A DNA stretch of 64,000 nucleotides from Schistocerca nitens (lineage: Eukaryota > Arthropoda > Insecta > Orthoptera > Acrididae), in the NCBI RefSeq assembly GCF_023898315.1, contig NC_064614.1, positions 381,671,348-381,735,347 on the forward strand, written 5' to 3'. Shown here in pieces: positions 10,240 through 22,349 of this stretch (positions are counted from its first letter, which is position 1; each line of letters opens with the position of its first letter). The notes under the pieces are model-generated. The model had not been told where the DNA came from and did no database searches. It was given only the letters and a program-made list of their open reading frames with translations. Made by a program: the position numbers and the translations under genes.

Positions 10240-12478
10240 CGCTAAAAGCCTGCCAATTGCCCGCAAAGAAGCTAGCGTCGCGTTTACACAGAGATATGTG
10301 TCTGTTACGTGTTTGTAATTCATTTCATTTTCCTCGTTATGACTTAAGTTTCGTCGCAAACTGTTAATGCGTATTAACATTACATCGAATGTAGCACTGT
10401 TGGTAACTGCAGAATATTGACCGTAATTTTGTCGTGTTCTGCTTCCCTTGCGTCAGCGTCTGATAATCAGCAGTCAATAACTCGTATTACCATCATAACC
10501 CACTCCTCCTTTTCCACTCCACTCCATTCACAGACGGTCCAGTCTTTGGTGGTCGTCGTAATTAATTTCGTCGTTGCGATCCTTTTGTGTATATAAGGAA
10601 AGGAACTTCGGTTTAGAAGACAGATTATCGAAATTTTAAGACGTGATTCACAACAGCGATCTTATTGTTTGCATTTGGAATTTTTTAGTGTCTTTATTGC
10701 ATAGAGCGTAACTTACTTGAACGGTATTATCGATCGTTTATACTTCTCTAGTCCCCTGGAAGGATTTCTTGGACTGGCCTTTGTCATCGTCCGCTGCGTC
10801 ACGAGGCAGAGACTGTCGTTTAGAATCTCACGCCGGCCATGGGCGTGGGTTTTGAACTTACCGTTATTTTATATACAGTAAAATAAAATTCGCAATTCTT
10901 CCTTGCTTATTCTTCATGTGAAATACATTGAGCAAATGAACAATTTGAAAAGTAATTGTATGTAATTAAAATGTGTGGTAAATATTTCTAAAGATGCTAG
11001 AGATTGAAATATTAATGTGCTACCTGAATGATAGAAGTAGCCGAACGGAAATTAATATGAACTTACAGTTACCTCTTTCTTAAATAAGCTTCATATCCTC
11101 CGAATTATTCTGTTTTAATTTGTGTTTCGCTTTAAAATATTCAACTCATCGCCAGAGCTAGTTCGCAGTTGCTCAAACAGAAGGTGATTTTTATACTCAT
11201 AGAATTGAATGTTATTCTGAAAAAAAAATTGTGAGTAAATATTTACTTCGAAAATACATCATGAATCAATGACTGGAAGTTTTATTGAATTTTCAACAGA
11301 ACGACTGTTCAGTCTCGGAAGTACACAGTCTTCTTTCGGAACGAAATAGCGCATCTAGAGTGCTGGGTGCATTTCATTATGACTATATGCCTCATCGAGG
11401 ACTTAACCTGCACAGAAATACATGTTTTGTATGGCATTATTTCCTTTTTGCCTCGGAAGAGTGACAGTCCGTTTTCTGAAATTTGATATGTTTGTGTGAC
11501 GCATTAAAAGGCTGAAGATGAGAACGTGTTTTTTTACGGTTTCTACATTCAAGATGATCTCATTCTTTCTCGTTAGTGTTTCCAATCTCAAATCGTTTCA
11601 GAGCGTACTAAATCGTTTTTCCAGTAATGCACGAAACAAGGGGTGACGGTTTACCACAGCAGTGGGCGGACGCATGCCGTCCTCCCCCTGGTGGAGGAAT
11701 AGCCTCTCCCGCCCACGGACTGCCGTGGCGCCCGTAGGTTGGGGCGAGCACTACAGCCGTTGCTTGCTTCCAACTCTGAATCGTCCATTAGTTTAGTTGG
11801 GGAGCTCTATAATGCTATATTTATAACTGTTTACTTGTTATGATCTCACATGTCGATCGCTTTACGTTTTTCTCAGTCTATGCAAAATTTGAAATTATAA
11901 AGATATTACTGTGTGTAAAACTGAAATTTACTTTGGATGCTCGTATTTATACAACGATCCCATAAGAATTAACTTAAACCTTAAAGTCCAACATTACTAC
12001 GTTGTACTGTACTATCAGTTTTTACAGTTTCAGGACGTTAGAGATCGAATCGTCGCATTGCTGCATTTTCGACTTGCTCTAGGATGACTTGCCTCTCTTA
12101 TACATTCATAAAATAAATTTTGAGTCCATTTTCCAGTAAAACGGTTGTACCCGTACAGTGCAGCAGAGAGCAGCTAGAGAGTGGAACAGCTATGGAGCAT
12201 TAATTTTATGTTTTTATTTTTTAGAGGTTGGTGTAGAATTGGTGCTGGCAGCATCTTAATACAAGGGTGGGGTAAAAAGCGTTAAAGTAACTTGTGTAAG
12301 GATACGCAAAGCACATAATAGCTGATAACAGATCGTAACAGCACATCACAGTAATGAGCTATAAATATTAAAATGCAATATCATGGAAGCACCATTCAAA
12401 GAAACTTCGAATTAAAATTTCAGCAACAGGAATGATGGTGAGAAAACAACGAATTTTACTTATTGTCCCTATACAATA
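10240..12478. other. No recognised coding feature; one small GC-rich patch
   Basis: Largely AT-rich sequence, possibly intron or intergenic. A short GC-rich patch lies at about 11650-11760 (for example ggaatagcctctcccgccca) with no clear frame. No tRNA-like units, terminal repeats or transposase motifs were recognised. Confidence 0.4.
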
Positions 12479-13875
12479 TACACTACTAGCCATTAAAATT
12501 CCTACACCAAGGAGAAATGCAGATGATAAACGGGTATTCATTGGACAAATATATTATACTAGACCTGACATGTGATTACATTTTCACACAATTTAGGTGC
12601 ATAGATCCTGAGAAATCAGTACCCAGAACAACCACCTCTGGCCGTAATAACGACCTTGATACGCCTGGGCGTTGAGCCAAACAGAGCTTGGATGGCGTGT
12701 ACAGGTACAGCTGCCCATGCAGCTTCAACACGATACCACAGTTCATCAAGAGTAGAGACTGACGTATTGTGACGAGCCAGTTGCTCGGCCACCATTGACC
12801 AGACGTTTTCAATTGGTGAGACATCTGGAGAGTGTGCTGGCCAGGGCAACAGTCGAACATTTTCTGTATCTAGAAAGGCCCGTACAGGACCTGAAACATG
12901 CGCTCGTGCATGTAGGGTTTCGCAGGGATCGAATGAAGGGTAGAGCCGTGGGTCGTAACACACCTGAAATGTAACGTCCACTGTTCAAAGTGCCGTCAAT
13001 GCTAACAAGAGGTGACCGAGACGTGTAACCGATGGCACACCATACCATCACGCCGTGTAATATGCCAGTATGGCGATGACGAACACACGCTTCCAATGTG
13101 CGTTTACTGCGATGTCACCAAACACGGATGCGACCATCATGATGCTGTAAACAGAACCTGGATTCATCCGAAAAAATGACGTTTTGCCATTCGTGCACCC
13201 AGGTTCGTCGTTGAGTACACCATCGCAGGCGCTCCTGTCTGTGATGCAGCGTCAAGGGTAATCGCAGCCATGGTCTCCGAGCTGATAGTCCATGCTGCTG
13301 CAAACGTCGTCGAACTGTTCGTGCCGATGGTTTTTGTCTTGCAAATGTTCCCATCTGTTGACTCAGGGATCGAGACGTGGCTGCACATTCCGTTACAGTC
13401 ATGTGGATAAGATGCCTGTCATCTCGACTGCTAGTGATACGAGGCCGTTGGGATCCAGCACGGCGTTCCGTATTACCCTTCTGAACCCACCGATGCCATA
13501 TTCTGCTAACAGTCGTTGGATCTCGACCAACGCGAGCAGCAATGTCGCGATACGCTAAACCGCAGTCACGATAGGCCACAATACGACCTTTATCCAAGTC
13601 GGAAACGTGATGGTACGCATTTCTCCTCCTTACACGAGGCATCACAACAACGTTTCAGCAGGCAACGCCGGTCAACTGCTGTTTGTGTATGAGAAATCGG
13701 TTGGAAACTTTCCTCGTGTCAGCACGTTGTAGATGTCGCTACCGGCGCCAACTTTGTGTGAATGCTCTGAAAAGCTAATCATTTGCATATCACAGCATCT
13801 TATTCCTGTCGGTTAAATTTCGCATCTGTAGCACGTCATCTTCGTGATGTAGCAATTTTAATGGCCAGTAGTGTA
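12479..13875 (-). mobile_element. Tc1-like element, family A, both ends present
   Basis: It runs from TA 12479-12480 to TA 13874-13875, about 1.4 kb. The left end reads cactactagccattaaaatt and the right end is its inverse with small changes (aattttaatggccagtagtg). The transposase lies on the minus strand and is broken in at least two places. It ends about 11 bp from the mariner-like element at 13886-14737. Confidence 0.92.
12616..13645 (-). pseudogene. Tc1-like DD34E transposase pseudogene (family A)
   Basis: Start candidate at 13645. An N-terminal helix-turn-helix region holds DLDKGRIVAYRDCG and DPTTVSRIWHRW. The first catalytic Asp is in FSDESRFCLQ. An in-frame TGA at 13115-13117 replaces the CGA read in the sister copy, after RIRVW. 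A 14-bp deletion at 12910/12911 removes the codons of FQQDN, including the second catalytic Asp, and shifts the frame. The end with SPDVSPIENVW (12981-12616 frame) survives. Length would have been about 340 residues. Confidence 0.92.
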
Positions 13876-13885
13876 GTAGGAAGAA

Positions 13886-14737
13886 TACACGACGGTCACT
13901 CAGTAAGTAATGTAACACTTTTTTTATGAAAGCTTGTTGGTTTTATTCAGGATACCAATAAAACATATTATTCTCCACTCTTTTGTCTACAAAACCCTGT
14001 TTTCCAACATAACTTCCGTTCACTGCGACGACCTTACGGCACCTTACTGGGAGGGCCGTTATGCCCGCATGGTACCACTCTACCGGCGAACTACACAGTA
14101 AACGTCTTTCTGCATCAATAACCTCATCATCCACGTAATGCTTCCCGCTCAGTGTGTCCTTCATTGTACCAAACAGATGGACTTATTCAATCAGACGGCG
14201 AGGACACAGCGGGCACACACACATCTGAGTACCATGACTGGTGGGCGAGTGTGTCAACCCTACCAACAGAGACGTCCAGTTGAGCAGCGAGTCGTCAGAT
14301 CACCTTGGATGACTGTATCCACAAGTTAAATAAATGCAAGAGTGACAGCTGTATGCGGCCGGCAGCCACGCAGGAGATCGGACATGTTTGCGCCACCATG
14401 TTGCGATGATGACAGATGCCTAGCCCAACGACTCACCGTGCTTTTCTTCACTGTCAGGTCTCCGTGCGTAGACACTCTGCATGCGCCTATGAATATCTGT
14501 GATTCTCTGGATGTCCGCCAGAAGAAACTCAATGACGGCTCTCTGCTTGGAACGCACTCCCGTTACAGACGCCATTTTGAAGGCTACGTATAGCGCCGCT
14601 ACCTACGGGAACTTCATGAAACTGTAGGGGGCTGAAACGGGGATATTACACGATGTCCCACAACAAGTTCCGAATTTTTTCAACCGAAACTGGCGGAGTA
14701 AAATAGGTGTTGCTTTACTTATTGAATGCCCCTCGTA
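13886..14737 (-). mobile_element. Mariner-like element, internally deleted
   Basis: Bounded by TA at 13886-13887 and 14736-14737. The ends are inverse of one another: the left has gtcactcagtaagtaatgta, the right, reversed, has ggcattcaataagtaaagca. Length is about 850 bp. The minus strand from about 14590 has a helix-turn-helix-like reading (IEFLLADIQRI, then DLTVKKSTVSRWA); the catalytic part is not recognisable. The other copy starts at the window edge (1-557). Confidence 0.7.
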
Positions 14738-15014
14738 TCATTAAATTGGCATTGATTTTCGGGTGTACACTGAGCTGCCACCAGCAATGGCTATATCTCG
14801 GATGGGCATCGATCCGAAATAAGCTTGGCTGACAAATAAGGGCAACAAGCGGTTTAGCGTTGAAAGATAGTCATCGACAACTTAACGACATGGTACAACA
14901 CCGATGTTGACACATCACAAAATCAGCGCATGCTATCCAAATGATCAGTTCTGTAAGGAAGACGTGATGGTTTTGTGTTCCCAATGGTATCCAATAAACG
15001 TGCCCACCAGAAGC

Positions 15015-15190
15015 AATATGGGACTTAACATCTGAGGTCGTCAGTCCCCTAGAACTTATAACTACCTAAGCCTAACTAACCTACGGACATCTCACACATC
15101 CATGCCTGGGGCACGATTCGAACCTGCGACCGTAGCAGCAGCGCAGTTCCGGACTGAAGCGCCTAGAACCGCTTGGCCACAACGGCCGGC
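15015..15190 (-). repeat. tRNA-headed SINE (family 1), 3'-shortened
   Basis: It lacks the last part of the tail (starts at caatatgggacttaacatct). The head ends ggccggc near 15190. The repeated motif ccagaagc at 15007-15014 and 15193-15200 is a likely target-site duplication. The region around the anticodon-like arm (tagcagcagcgcagttcc) differs from most other copies. Confidence 0.9.
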
Positions 15191-15200
15191 TTCCAGAAGC

Positions 15201-15567
15201 CAGGCGCCGATTTTTCAGGCTGGCGCTAATCATCGACAAGCGGGATAGTCTGCGAACACCCTCCTTCCTACCCTCTCTTTCTCTTCCTGACTAGCCTATT
15301 ACATTCTAGGACCAATAAAGTTCCACAAAAATGGTGTATTTACACCGATAATTTTTAATAAATAGGGTCATCTTTCCTCTTGTAAAACCAGTCTGGCCCT
15401 GAGGAAGATCGTTGTTTTATGATTTATATTCGAAGTATTTTATTTTATACAGAGACATGGCACAGAACCCAAAATACATTTCATCATATATCCTAACACT
15501 TGTGCTCAACGGCTTGTGGACCATGCCCGAAGAGCACAAATAAAAATATGTTCATTAAAAATGAGGT
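15201..15567. other. No recognised feature
   Basis: Sequence between the SINE and the 3' end of the RTE-like LINE. I see no recognised motif. Confidence 0.45.
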
Positions 15568-15672
15568 TTCTTTAGTCTTCAGTTTTCTGAGTAGTTTGAT
15601 GTGACCCGCCGCTTCATTTCAGAGTAGCATTCGCATCCTAGATCCTGAATTACTTGTTGGATGTTCACCGTC

Positions 15673-17010
15673 CAACAAAAAAAGGGAAGTACCAAGAAGA
15701 CATGGTCACATGTCGACGTAACTTCGTACTGTACACACCATCGATGGGTATCTAAATTGATAGAACTGTAATTCACTGTGATCTGCAAACAGTCACCAGA
15801 GTGTCGTTCGTGTAGTGTTGTTACCAGGCCTGTCAGGGTATATATGGGGCGTGAACAGCGTCATATGTTGAGTGATTACGGTTATGGACACGGTGATACG
15901 GCGTATTCGTGCGAGACAGCGTAATCATCACTTGACAAGAGTTTGAAAGGGGCCTCATTGTGCCTCTCCATTTGGCCGGTTGGTCGACTAGTACACCATC
16001 CAGAATTGTTGGGCATTCGGATGTTGACATGGCCTGGTGGACTGCATAGGGACGTGGGGACAGGCACGCTCGTCATCAAGATTCCGGTCGACCACGCCTT
16101 CCCATCACAAGGGGCGAGTGCCGTATTGTGTGGCAAGCACATTGTAACTCCTTCACATCTGCGTCTGCCATTCGAGAACAAGTAATGGAATCTCTGCGTC
16201 GTCCCACATCACTTGTCTGAGACTAGCAGCGGCAGAACTATTGAATTACCGTCTCACACGTAGAATTCCCTAAGCCCTACGACAGAACGGCTGTTTCTGG
16301 AGGGGCACCATGACGGAGAAACGTGGACTGCTGATAAATGGCGTCGCACTGTGCTCAGCGAGGAATGGCGATTCCGCAGTATCCCGCACGACCATCGCCA
16401 GGATGGTGATCATGGCAGCAGTCCATTCTTCCATTGACTTGGAGAGACACAACGGTGTTACTCCTGCTGTCATCGTGTGGTGAACAATCGCGTTTGACTT
16501 CAAGTCGAAGCTGATAGTAATTGAGGGAACTCTGACGGCATAGCCGTACATCATGAATATCCTGCGTCTTCATGTATTACCGCTCAAGCGACGGTATCAT
16601 GGAGCCATTTTCCAACAGAACAATGGTCGCCTATATATGACACGTATCTTTATGAACTGCCTGTGTTCAGGTACCCCTGTGGCCAGCACGAATCCAGATC
16701 TGACGCAGATAGTATGTGTGGGTTCAGTTTGGATGTCATCTCCATCCCGCTGCTAGTATCACGGATATCAAGCACCCAGTGAAACAGTTGTGGGCCAGAT
16801 TGCCTCAGCAGAGGATACAACATTTTTACGACATCCTTTCCAGCAGAATCAGGACAGGCATCGAGACCAGAAGAGGTGTAACAGCATACTTCCAAGTTCT
16901 TCGTAAATTTGACAGTAATCACTTAAATAATATCACATACCCTCTCAACTCATGAAATTTCATTTAAATTCCTTACCCCCTTCTGGGAGTTCCGTTTTTT
17001 TCTTTTTGCA
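15673..17010 (+). mobile_element. Tc1-like element relic inserted in the RTE-like LINE
   Basis: Left end includes aaaaaaagggaagtacc; the right end, reversed, has aaaaaaacggaactccc. Plus-strand readings give, in order, LHLAGWSTSTPSRIVGHS (helix-turn-helix part), CNSFTSASAIREQVMESL, WTADKWRRTVLSEEWRF (around the first catalytic Asp, here changed), HFPTEQWSP for the FQQDNA region, and a degraded end. Many shifts and stops. It interrupts the LINE between ggatgt and ctccaatct. Confidence 0.75.
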
Positions 17011-17316
17011 ATTTACTCCAATCTTTGCCTTCGCATGCAGTTTTTACCCCCTACAGCCCCATCTAGTACTGTGGGAATTATTGCCTGAAGTCTTAACATG
17101 TGTCCTATCATCCTGTCGCTTCTTCTAGCCAATGTTTTCCACATATTTCTTTCATCGTCAGTTTTAAGGTGGTCCTCCTTATTCCTTAACAGTCCACCTA
17201 ATTTTCATCTTTCTATAGCATCACATTTCAAACACTTCTATTCTCTTCTCTCCCGTGTTCCCACAGTCCATAATTCACTATCCTACAATGCTATGCTCCA
17301 AGTGTACATTATCAGA

Positions 17317-18550
17317 CAGACAATCATCATAGGCTGCACAACCCCCTCCTTCCGCCTCCTAGATTTCTACCTTACTATGGCCACCCCACTGCCCTCACTC
17401 CCACCCTCAAGTACCTCGGCATCATCCTCAACCACTGCCTTTCCTGGACCCCCCCAAGCCAAGGCACATAACCGTCTCTGTCTCCTCAAACTCCTCTCTG
17501 GTCGAACATGGGGATTAGACACTTCCACTATCCTACATACCTATAAGCCCCTTATCTGCTCCATCCTATGTTAAGCCCACCCTGCTTGGACCTTCGTCCC
17601 CCCCCCCCCCCACGTACTACAAATCCCTACAAATCCTTGAGCACCTCACTGATCGCATTCGTCTCCAATCCCGCATGCGGATCCCTTATGATCTGATACC
17701 CTTCCCCAATCTCCTCCTGTTCCTAGAATGAATGTGGATCCTATATGCCTCCCACAAACTGGATCCCCCCCATCCTTTGGTTTCCCCCATCCTCTCGCAC
17801 CCTAGCCCGCTGCTGAGCCTGTACCAGTGTCCCGCCTGGTCTCCATCTCCACACGTTCCATACCCTCGCCCAGCTCCCCCTCCCGGATGATGTCCTCGTG
17901 CCTTCCATCTACCCCTCCTACCAGATCTAATCCCTCCTTCTTCTCCCCCCTCCTCAGGGCTCCCTCTCTCCCTCCCTCTCCCCCTTCCCTTCTTCCTTCT
18001 ATTCCGCTGCCGAACACCTTCTTTTTCCTTTTCACCCCTCCCCCATGGGCTTCCAGCTCCTTTCCTTCTCCCCTCCACTGCCCCCCTCCTACCGCCCTCC
18101 TGGTTTCCCCCTACCATCTCTTCCCCCTTCCCCCCCCCTCCTCCCTTCACCTGGTGGTAGGTCCCGTTCGGTGCAGTGATTTTTATTGTTTTCATTGTGG
18201 TGTCAGTGTTACTCCAGTACCGTGTGCAGCGCTACATTCCACCAGCACCAGCATTGTCGCCAGCGTCATTCATTTGTGTTCCCGCTGTGGTGTTTCTTTG
18301 TTTTTCGGTCGACTCACAGTGTTCATTCTCTGCATGTGTGTGGCTCTTGTCTATGTTGTTTTTAAATCAACCGTTTCTACTCATCTATTTTTGTTCTTGT
18401 TAATTCATCAGTTCATACCATGCTATGTTATGTGTTATTTTCTCATTTGCCTATGTTTTCTCTGTAACTCACTTGGCTGAAGAGTGGTGTATTGTGCTGC
18501 TGCCAGCCCGCCCCTTTTTGGGGAGTGAAATACCAATAAAGAAAAAAAAA
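17317..18550 (+). mobile_element. 5'-truncated Jockey/I-type LINE 3' end
   Basis: Near 17410-17600 the plus strand encodes a reverse-transcriptase tail (KYLGIILNHCLSWT, then HNRLCLLKLLSGRTWGLD and TYKPLICSILC). A long C/T-rich 3' region follows, then AATAAA at 18535-18540 and a short A tail at 18542-18550. It splits the minus-strand RTE-like LINE, with tcaga on both sides (17312-17316, 18553-18557) as a possible short duplication. The 217-residue frame at 17827-18480 is 3' region, not a gene. A run of 14 C lies at 17598-17611. Confidence 0.75.
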
Positions 18551-19224
18551 TGTCAGAAATTTCCTCCTCAAATTAAGACCCACACCTCCTTTCTTCACCC
18601 ATAGGTTGTTATCTTGGTCTCAAGGCAGAAGAATTCCTTGTCTTCGTCTATTTTGCAGTCCCAAATGTTGTTGGTACTTCTATCGATAATCTCATTTCTG
18701 CTACACCTAATTAGTTTCGTCCGTCTTCGGCTTACTCTCAATCTATATTCTTTACTAATTCGACTACTCATTCTATTCAACAGTTGCTGCATATCTTCTT
18801 GACTTTTACTAAAGAAAAGAAAATCATCACCGAATCTTATCACTGATGAACCTTCACCCTGAATTGTAATGCCACTCTTGAACCTTCCTTTTTTCCATAA
18901 TTGATTCTTTGATGCATAGAATGAACAGTGGAAGCGAAAGATTACAGACCTGCTTTTAATCCGAGCACTTTGTTCTTGGTCTTCCAGTCTTATTCTTACC
19001 TCTTGATTCTTGCACATATTGTATATTACCCATCTTCTTTTCCAGTCTTCTGTAAAGTGTTATTAACAGCAGCTTGGTTATATGAGCTGTATTCGATAAA
19101 GTGTGGATGATATTTATCCAGAAGTCTAAGTGTCGCCTCGACAGTAATAAATGTTTTCCCTGTGTTGGAATCACGCAACTGTGTTAGTGCAAGATGTGGA
19201 CACAGGGTGATACATGGGGATCTG

Positions 19225-19405
19225 GGTCGTTCTGGGAGGTGTGTTCGGATAGCCGAACTCTTGCGTAGAGCGGGGAATACGGGTTCGAGTCCCAGTCCAG
19301 CATGTATCTTCATGTCACCAGTAAACTGTGTGCAGCCGAAGTCTAATTGTACTCACAATTGCGAATGCATTTCTTCTATGTGTCGTATGTGTTTTATTGA
19401 ATAAT
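19225..19405 (+). repeat. tRNA-derived repeat
   Basis: A tRNA-like head with tgttcggatagccgaactc as A-box region and gggttcgagtccc as B box (about 19281-19293) is followed by a non-tRNA body containing actcacaattgcgaatgca. It is not a functional tRNA, since the stems do not form a clean cloverleaf. It is a SINE-like family distinct from families 1-3. Confidence 0.65.
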
Positions 19406-19878
19406 TCCGGACGACACAACCTGTCCTTGTCGGAAATAGCAGTGTAGCGGATGCCATTTGCTGTTAGGAACAAATAGCTGCATAGTATGTATCCTGTGAA
19501 TTAAGTCAAGGAGCCATTGATTTAGTAGTGAGGCCAAGTAACCATTCATTCGGTAGATGACAGAACAAGTGACAGTCTTTGAATTTGTCGCTGAATTAGG
19601 CATCTTAGGTATTTTATTTAATAGTGACTAGAACAAGAACCCAGGTGACAACGGTTTCTTGATTGTGGGAAGCCCATGCGTAATAGGACGGAATCACAGT
19701 GGAAGCGGTTTTGATAGCAAAAAGTTAGTTTGTGGTTAACTCATGGATATATTTGTTAAGGTTTTTTTTGGTCAAATAACTCGCTTATAAATACGTGTAA
19801 TGTTAAATGATGGCATCTTGCTACTCTGCCAAATGAACACCCCTGTTTAAAGATCTTTCTCTGTTCCCCAACGCAATA
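19406..19878. other. No recognised feature
   Basis: No motif recognised between the tRNA-derived repeat and the Tc1-type terminal fragment at 19879. Confidence 0.4.
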
Positions 19879-19992
19879 TACACCTACAAGCCGAAACGTT
19901 ATGGCCTCTGCTTAATACATGTTGGTCCACCTTTGGAGAGTAGTACAACAGCGATTTTGCGCGCCATGAATTCGACACGTCCTTGACAGGAG
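19879..19992. mobile_element. Tc1-type terminal fragment (family C)
   Basis: It starts tacacctacaagccgaaacg, an inverse match to the right terminus at 27649 (gttttggctcgtcagtgta), and continues with ttggtccacctttgg and gcgattttgcgcgccatg. Only about 110 bp are present before LINE sequence begins. Confidence 0.55.
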
Positions 19993-19994
19993 AG

Positions 19995-21750
19995 GAGGCC
20001 GATGTGTTGAATTCGGTCTTCCGAAATTATTTCACTGCGGAAGATCGTAACAGGGTCCTTCCTTTCAGTATGATACGAACTTCGAAATGGCAGATACGGA
20101 GATAACCACCGCGGAATAGAAAAGCAACTACAATCTCTGGGTGGTGGAAGGGCATCAGGACCAGATGAGATCCCTATAAGATCCTACAAATATTATGCGA
20201 AAGAACTTTCTCCTCTTCTAGCAGCGGTTCATTACAGATCGCTGGAGCCACTGAGGGTACCTGGTGATTGGGAAAAAGAACAGGTCATTCCTGTTTTCAA
20301 GTAGGGCCGTAGGACAAATGCACATAATCATTGGCTTACATAGTTGAAGTCAATCTGCTGTAGAATTATGAAACATGTTTTATGCTCATGTATTATGATG
20401 TTTTTGGAGAACGAAAACCTCTATAAAAAAATGAACGTGGATTCCTCAGGCAGAGAGCTTGTGAAACTCAGCTCGCTCTGTTCCACTGTGAGATCCACAG
20501 CGCTGTAGGAGGCATCTGCGCTCAGGTTGATGCTGTGTTCATTGACTTCAGGAAGGCATTGGACACTGTCCACACTGGCGTTTAGTAAAAAAGAAACGAG
20601 TTTATCGAGTACCGCACCAGATTTGCAAGCGGAAACAAGACTTCCTTCCAGATGGGACTCAGCATCTCTCTCTTGACGGAACAAAATTGACTGATGTAGA
20701 GGTAATTACGGGGGTACCTCAAGGAAGTGTGCGGGACCGTTACTGTTTATAATGTATATAAATGACCTAGTAGAAAGCGTCGGAAGATCTTTAAGACTGT
20801 TCGCAGATGATGCGATTATCTATAAGAAAGTAGCAACCCCAGAAGACAGTATCGATTTTCTGACTGACCCGCAGAGCATTGATGAACGGTACAGGCTCTG
20901 GCAGCTGACCCTGAACGTGAATCAATCTAACATATTGCCCACACGTGGGAAAAGAAATCCACTACCCTACAACTACACTACTGATGAAAAACTGCTGGAA
21001 GCAGTGTCCTTAGTAAAAAGTGTGGGAGTAACTATCCAGAGCGGCCGGAAGTGAATGACCAAATAAAACGAATAGCAGGAAAAGCAGATGAAGATTGAGA
21101 TTCATAGGAAGAATCCTAAGGAAATGTAACTCATCCACGAAGGAAGTAGTTTATAAGGCGCTTGTTCGAACGATTCTTGAGTGTTATTCATTCATATAGG
21201 ATCTTCTCTATCTCGTCCATTAGTCCTATCTGGTGAGGATCCTCGCCAGGTAGCACTAATGGACGAGGTAGAGAAGATCCAACGAAGGGCGATGTGTTTC
21301 GACATGGGATTGTTTAGTCGGTTCGAAAGCGTTACAGAGATGTTCAACAAGCTCCAGTGGCAGATATTACAAGAGATATGTTGTGGATTACGGCGAGGTT
21401 TAGAAGTGAAATTGGAGAGAGAACTTTCCGGGAAGAGTAGGACAACATATTACTTCCTCCCACGTACATTTCGCGAAATGAGTAAAATGAGAAAATTCGA
21501 GAAATTAGAACTAATACAGAAGCTTACCGACACTCATTCTTCCCACGTGCCCCAATAACCTAGCGGTCTGGTCCATTGCCCCCTCTTTTAAACCAACCAA
21601 CCAATCTTTCCACGTGCCATTCTTGAGTGGGACAGGATAGGGGGATCATTTAATGGTACCAAGAGCTACCTCCGCTTGCCGAGTACGATGCAGGTCTCGC
21701 CGTATGTAGCAGTAGACGTGTATATACAGCTCACACTCTCGTGAATTACG
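19995..21750 (+). mobile_element. CR1/Jockey-like LINE, reverse-transcriptase region
   Basis: Plus-strand readings are colinear with a LINE reverse transcriptase: NSVFRNYFTAEDRN, GRASGPDEIPIRSYKYY, VPGDWEKEQVIPVFK, then GPLLFIMYINDLVES and LRLFADDAIIYKKV (FADD intact, 20752 frame), TLNVNQSN, and a tail MDEVEKIQRRA with RFESVTEMFNK. Stops and shifts occur, for example between 20300 and 20750. A palindrome at 21199-21280 sits in the tail part. A related tail is at 22350-22740. Confidence 0.8.
21199..21280. repeat. 82-bp near-perfect palindrome inside a LINE frame
   Basis: The two 41-bp arms meet with no loop at gaggatcctc. Pairing outward from 21239/21240 I count four mismatched positions. The right arm is the normal LINE coding sequence for ALMDEVEKIQ; the left arm is its inverse copy, so the left arm is the added part. 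A fold-back duplication is the simplest explanation. Confidence 0.9.
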
Positions 21751-21834
21751 GGCTGGTTGTTTGTGAGCGCAGAGTTGGCGACCAATAACGTCCCGGGTGC
21801 GTTACAACGGGTTAAGATAAGGTGAAGCTAGCGA

Positions 21835-22300
21835 CCGAGACACTAACATGAATTCACTACCATACTCCTCAGACCACTGTACCATGATTCTGGCCTCTTG
21901 ACACAGATAGCTAACCTGCTGGAAGATATCATCGCTATCGGTGAAGACAACGAAGGGATGCAGGTGGCCTGCAATGATGTTTACGTAGTCCATAGCTGTC
22001 ATTGTACCTTTCATAACAGCCACAGGTCCCACGGAAGCACAGATGAATATCCACAATATGCCCCCATCGGTGTGGGTCCATGGCGGTGCATGTTTCGAGC
22101 AACTGTTCTCCTGGATGACAGTTTTCGGCCACAACCATCGACCTGGTGTAGCAAGAAGCATGATTTGTTCGAAAAGCGACATGTATCCATTGGTCCAAGG
22201 TCCAATTGAGATGATCCGCACTTCTTTTTGGGTCATGGGCCTTACACCACCTATTGGCATCGAATTGGTCGAAGACAAACCTGCGAATTCGCCTATGGCA
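21835..22300 (-). pseudogene. Tc1-like transposase fragment
   Basis: Minus-strand readings, in several frames, give WTLDQWIHVAFRTNHASC (region of the first catalytic Asp), GCGRKLSSRRTVARN, a TMTAMDYVNIIAGHLHPF stretch matching TLTAxxYVxxI, DDIFQQVSY for the FQQDN region (Asp changed), and MVQWSEEYGSEFM with a degraded SPDLNP end. Not the same family as A or B. No terminal repeats seen. Confidence 0.6.
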
Positions 22301-22349
22301 AAGAAGGCATGCCAAAAATTCTACATCTACATGATACACCGCAAACCAG

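Larger units (their letters stand above)
15568..19105 (-). mobile_element. RTE-like LINE, split by two later insertions
   Basis: Three minus-strand pieces are colinear with the better copy at 56641-60075: 3' end at 15568-15672, a middle piece at 17011-17316, and reverse-transcriptase sequence at 18551-19105. The last includes IRFGDDFLFFSKSQEDMQ with the FxDD catalytic pair and RTKLIRCSRNE. Each junction joins cleanly to the next when the intervening Tc1 (15673-17010) and LINE (17317-18550) are removed. The 5' side is truncated and internally deleted near 19020. Confidence 0.82.

Noticed and set aside
10139-10367. Continuous coding frame past the GC-rich island
   Set aside because: Beyond about 10165 the frame has no recognisable content and a splice donor interrupts it. 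Kept only as a possible first exon.
17827-18480. Open frame of 217 residues rich in Ser and Pro
   Set aside because: It lies in the C/T-rich 3' region of a truncated LINE that ends with AATAAA and an A tail; low complexity keeps the frame open. No domain is visible.
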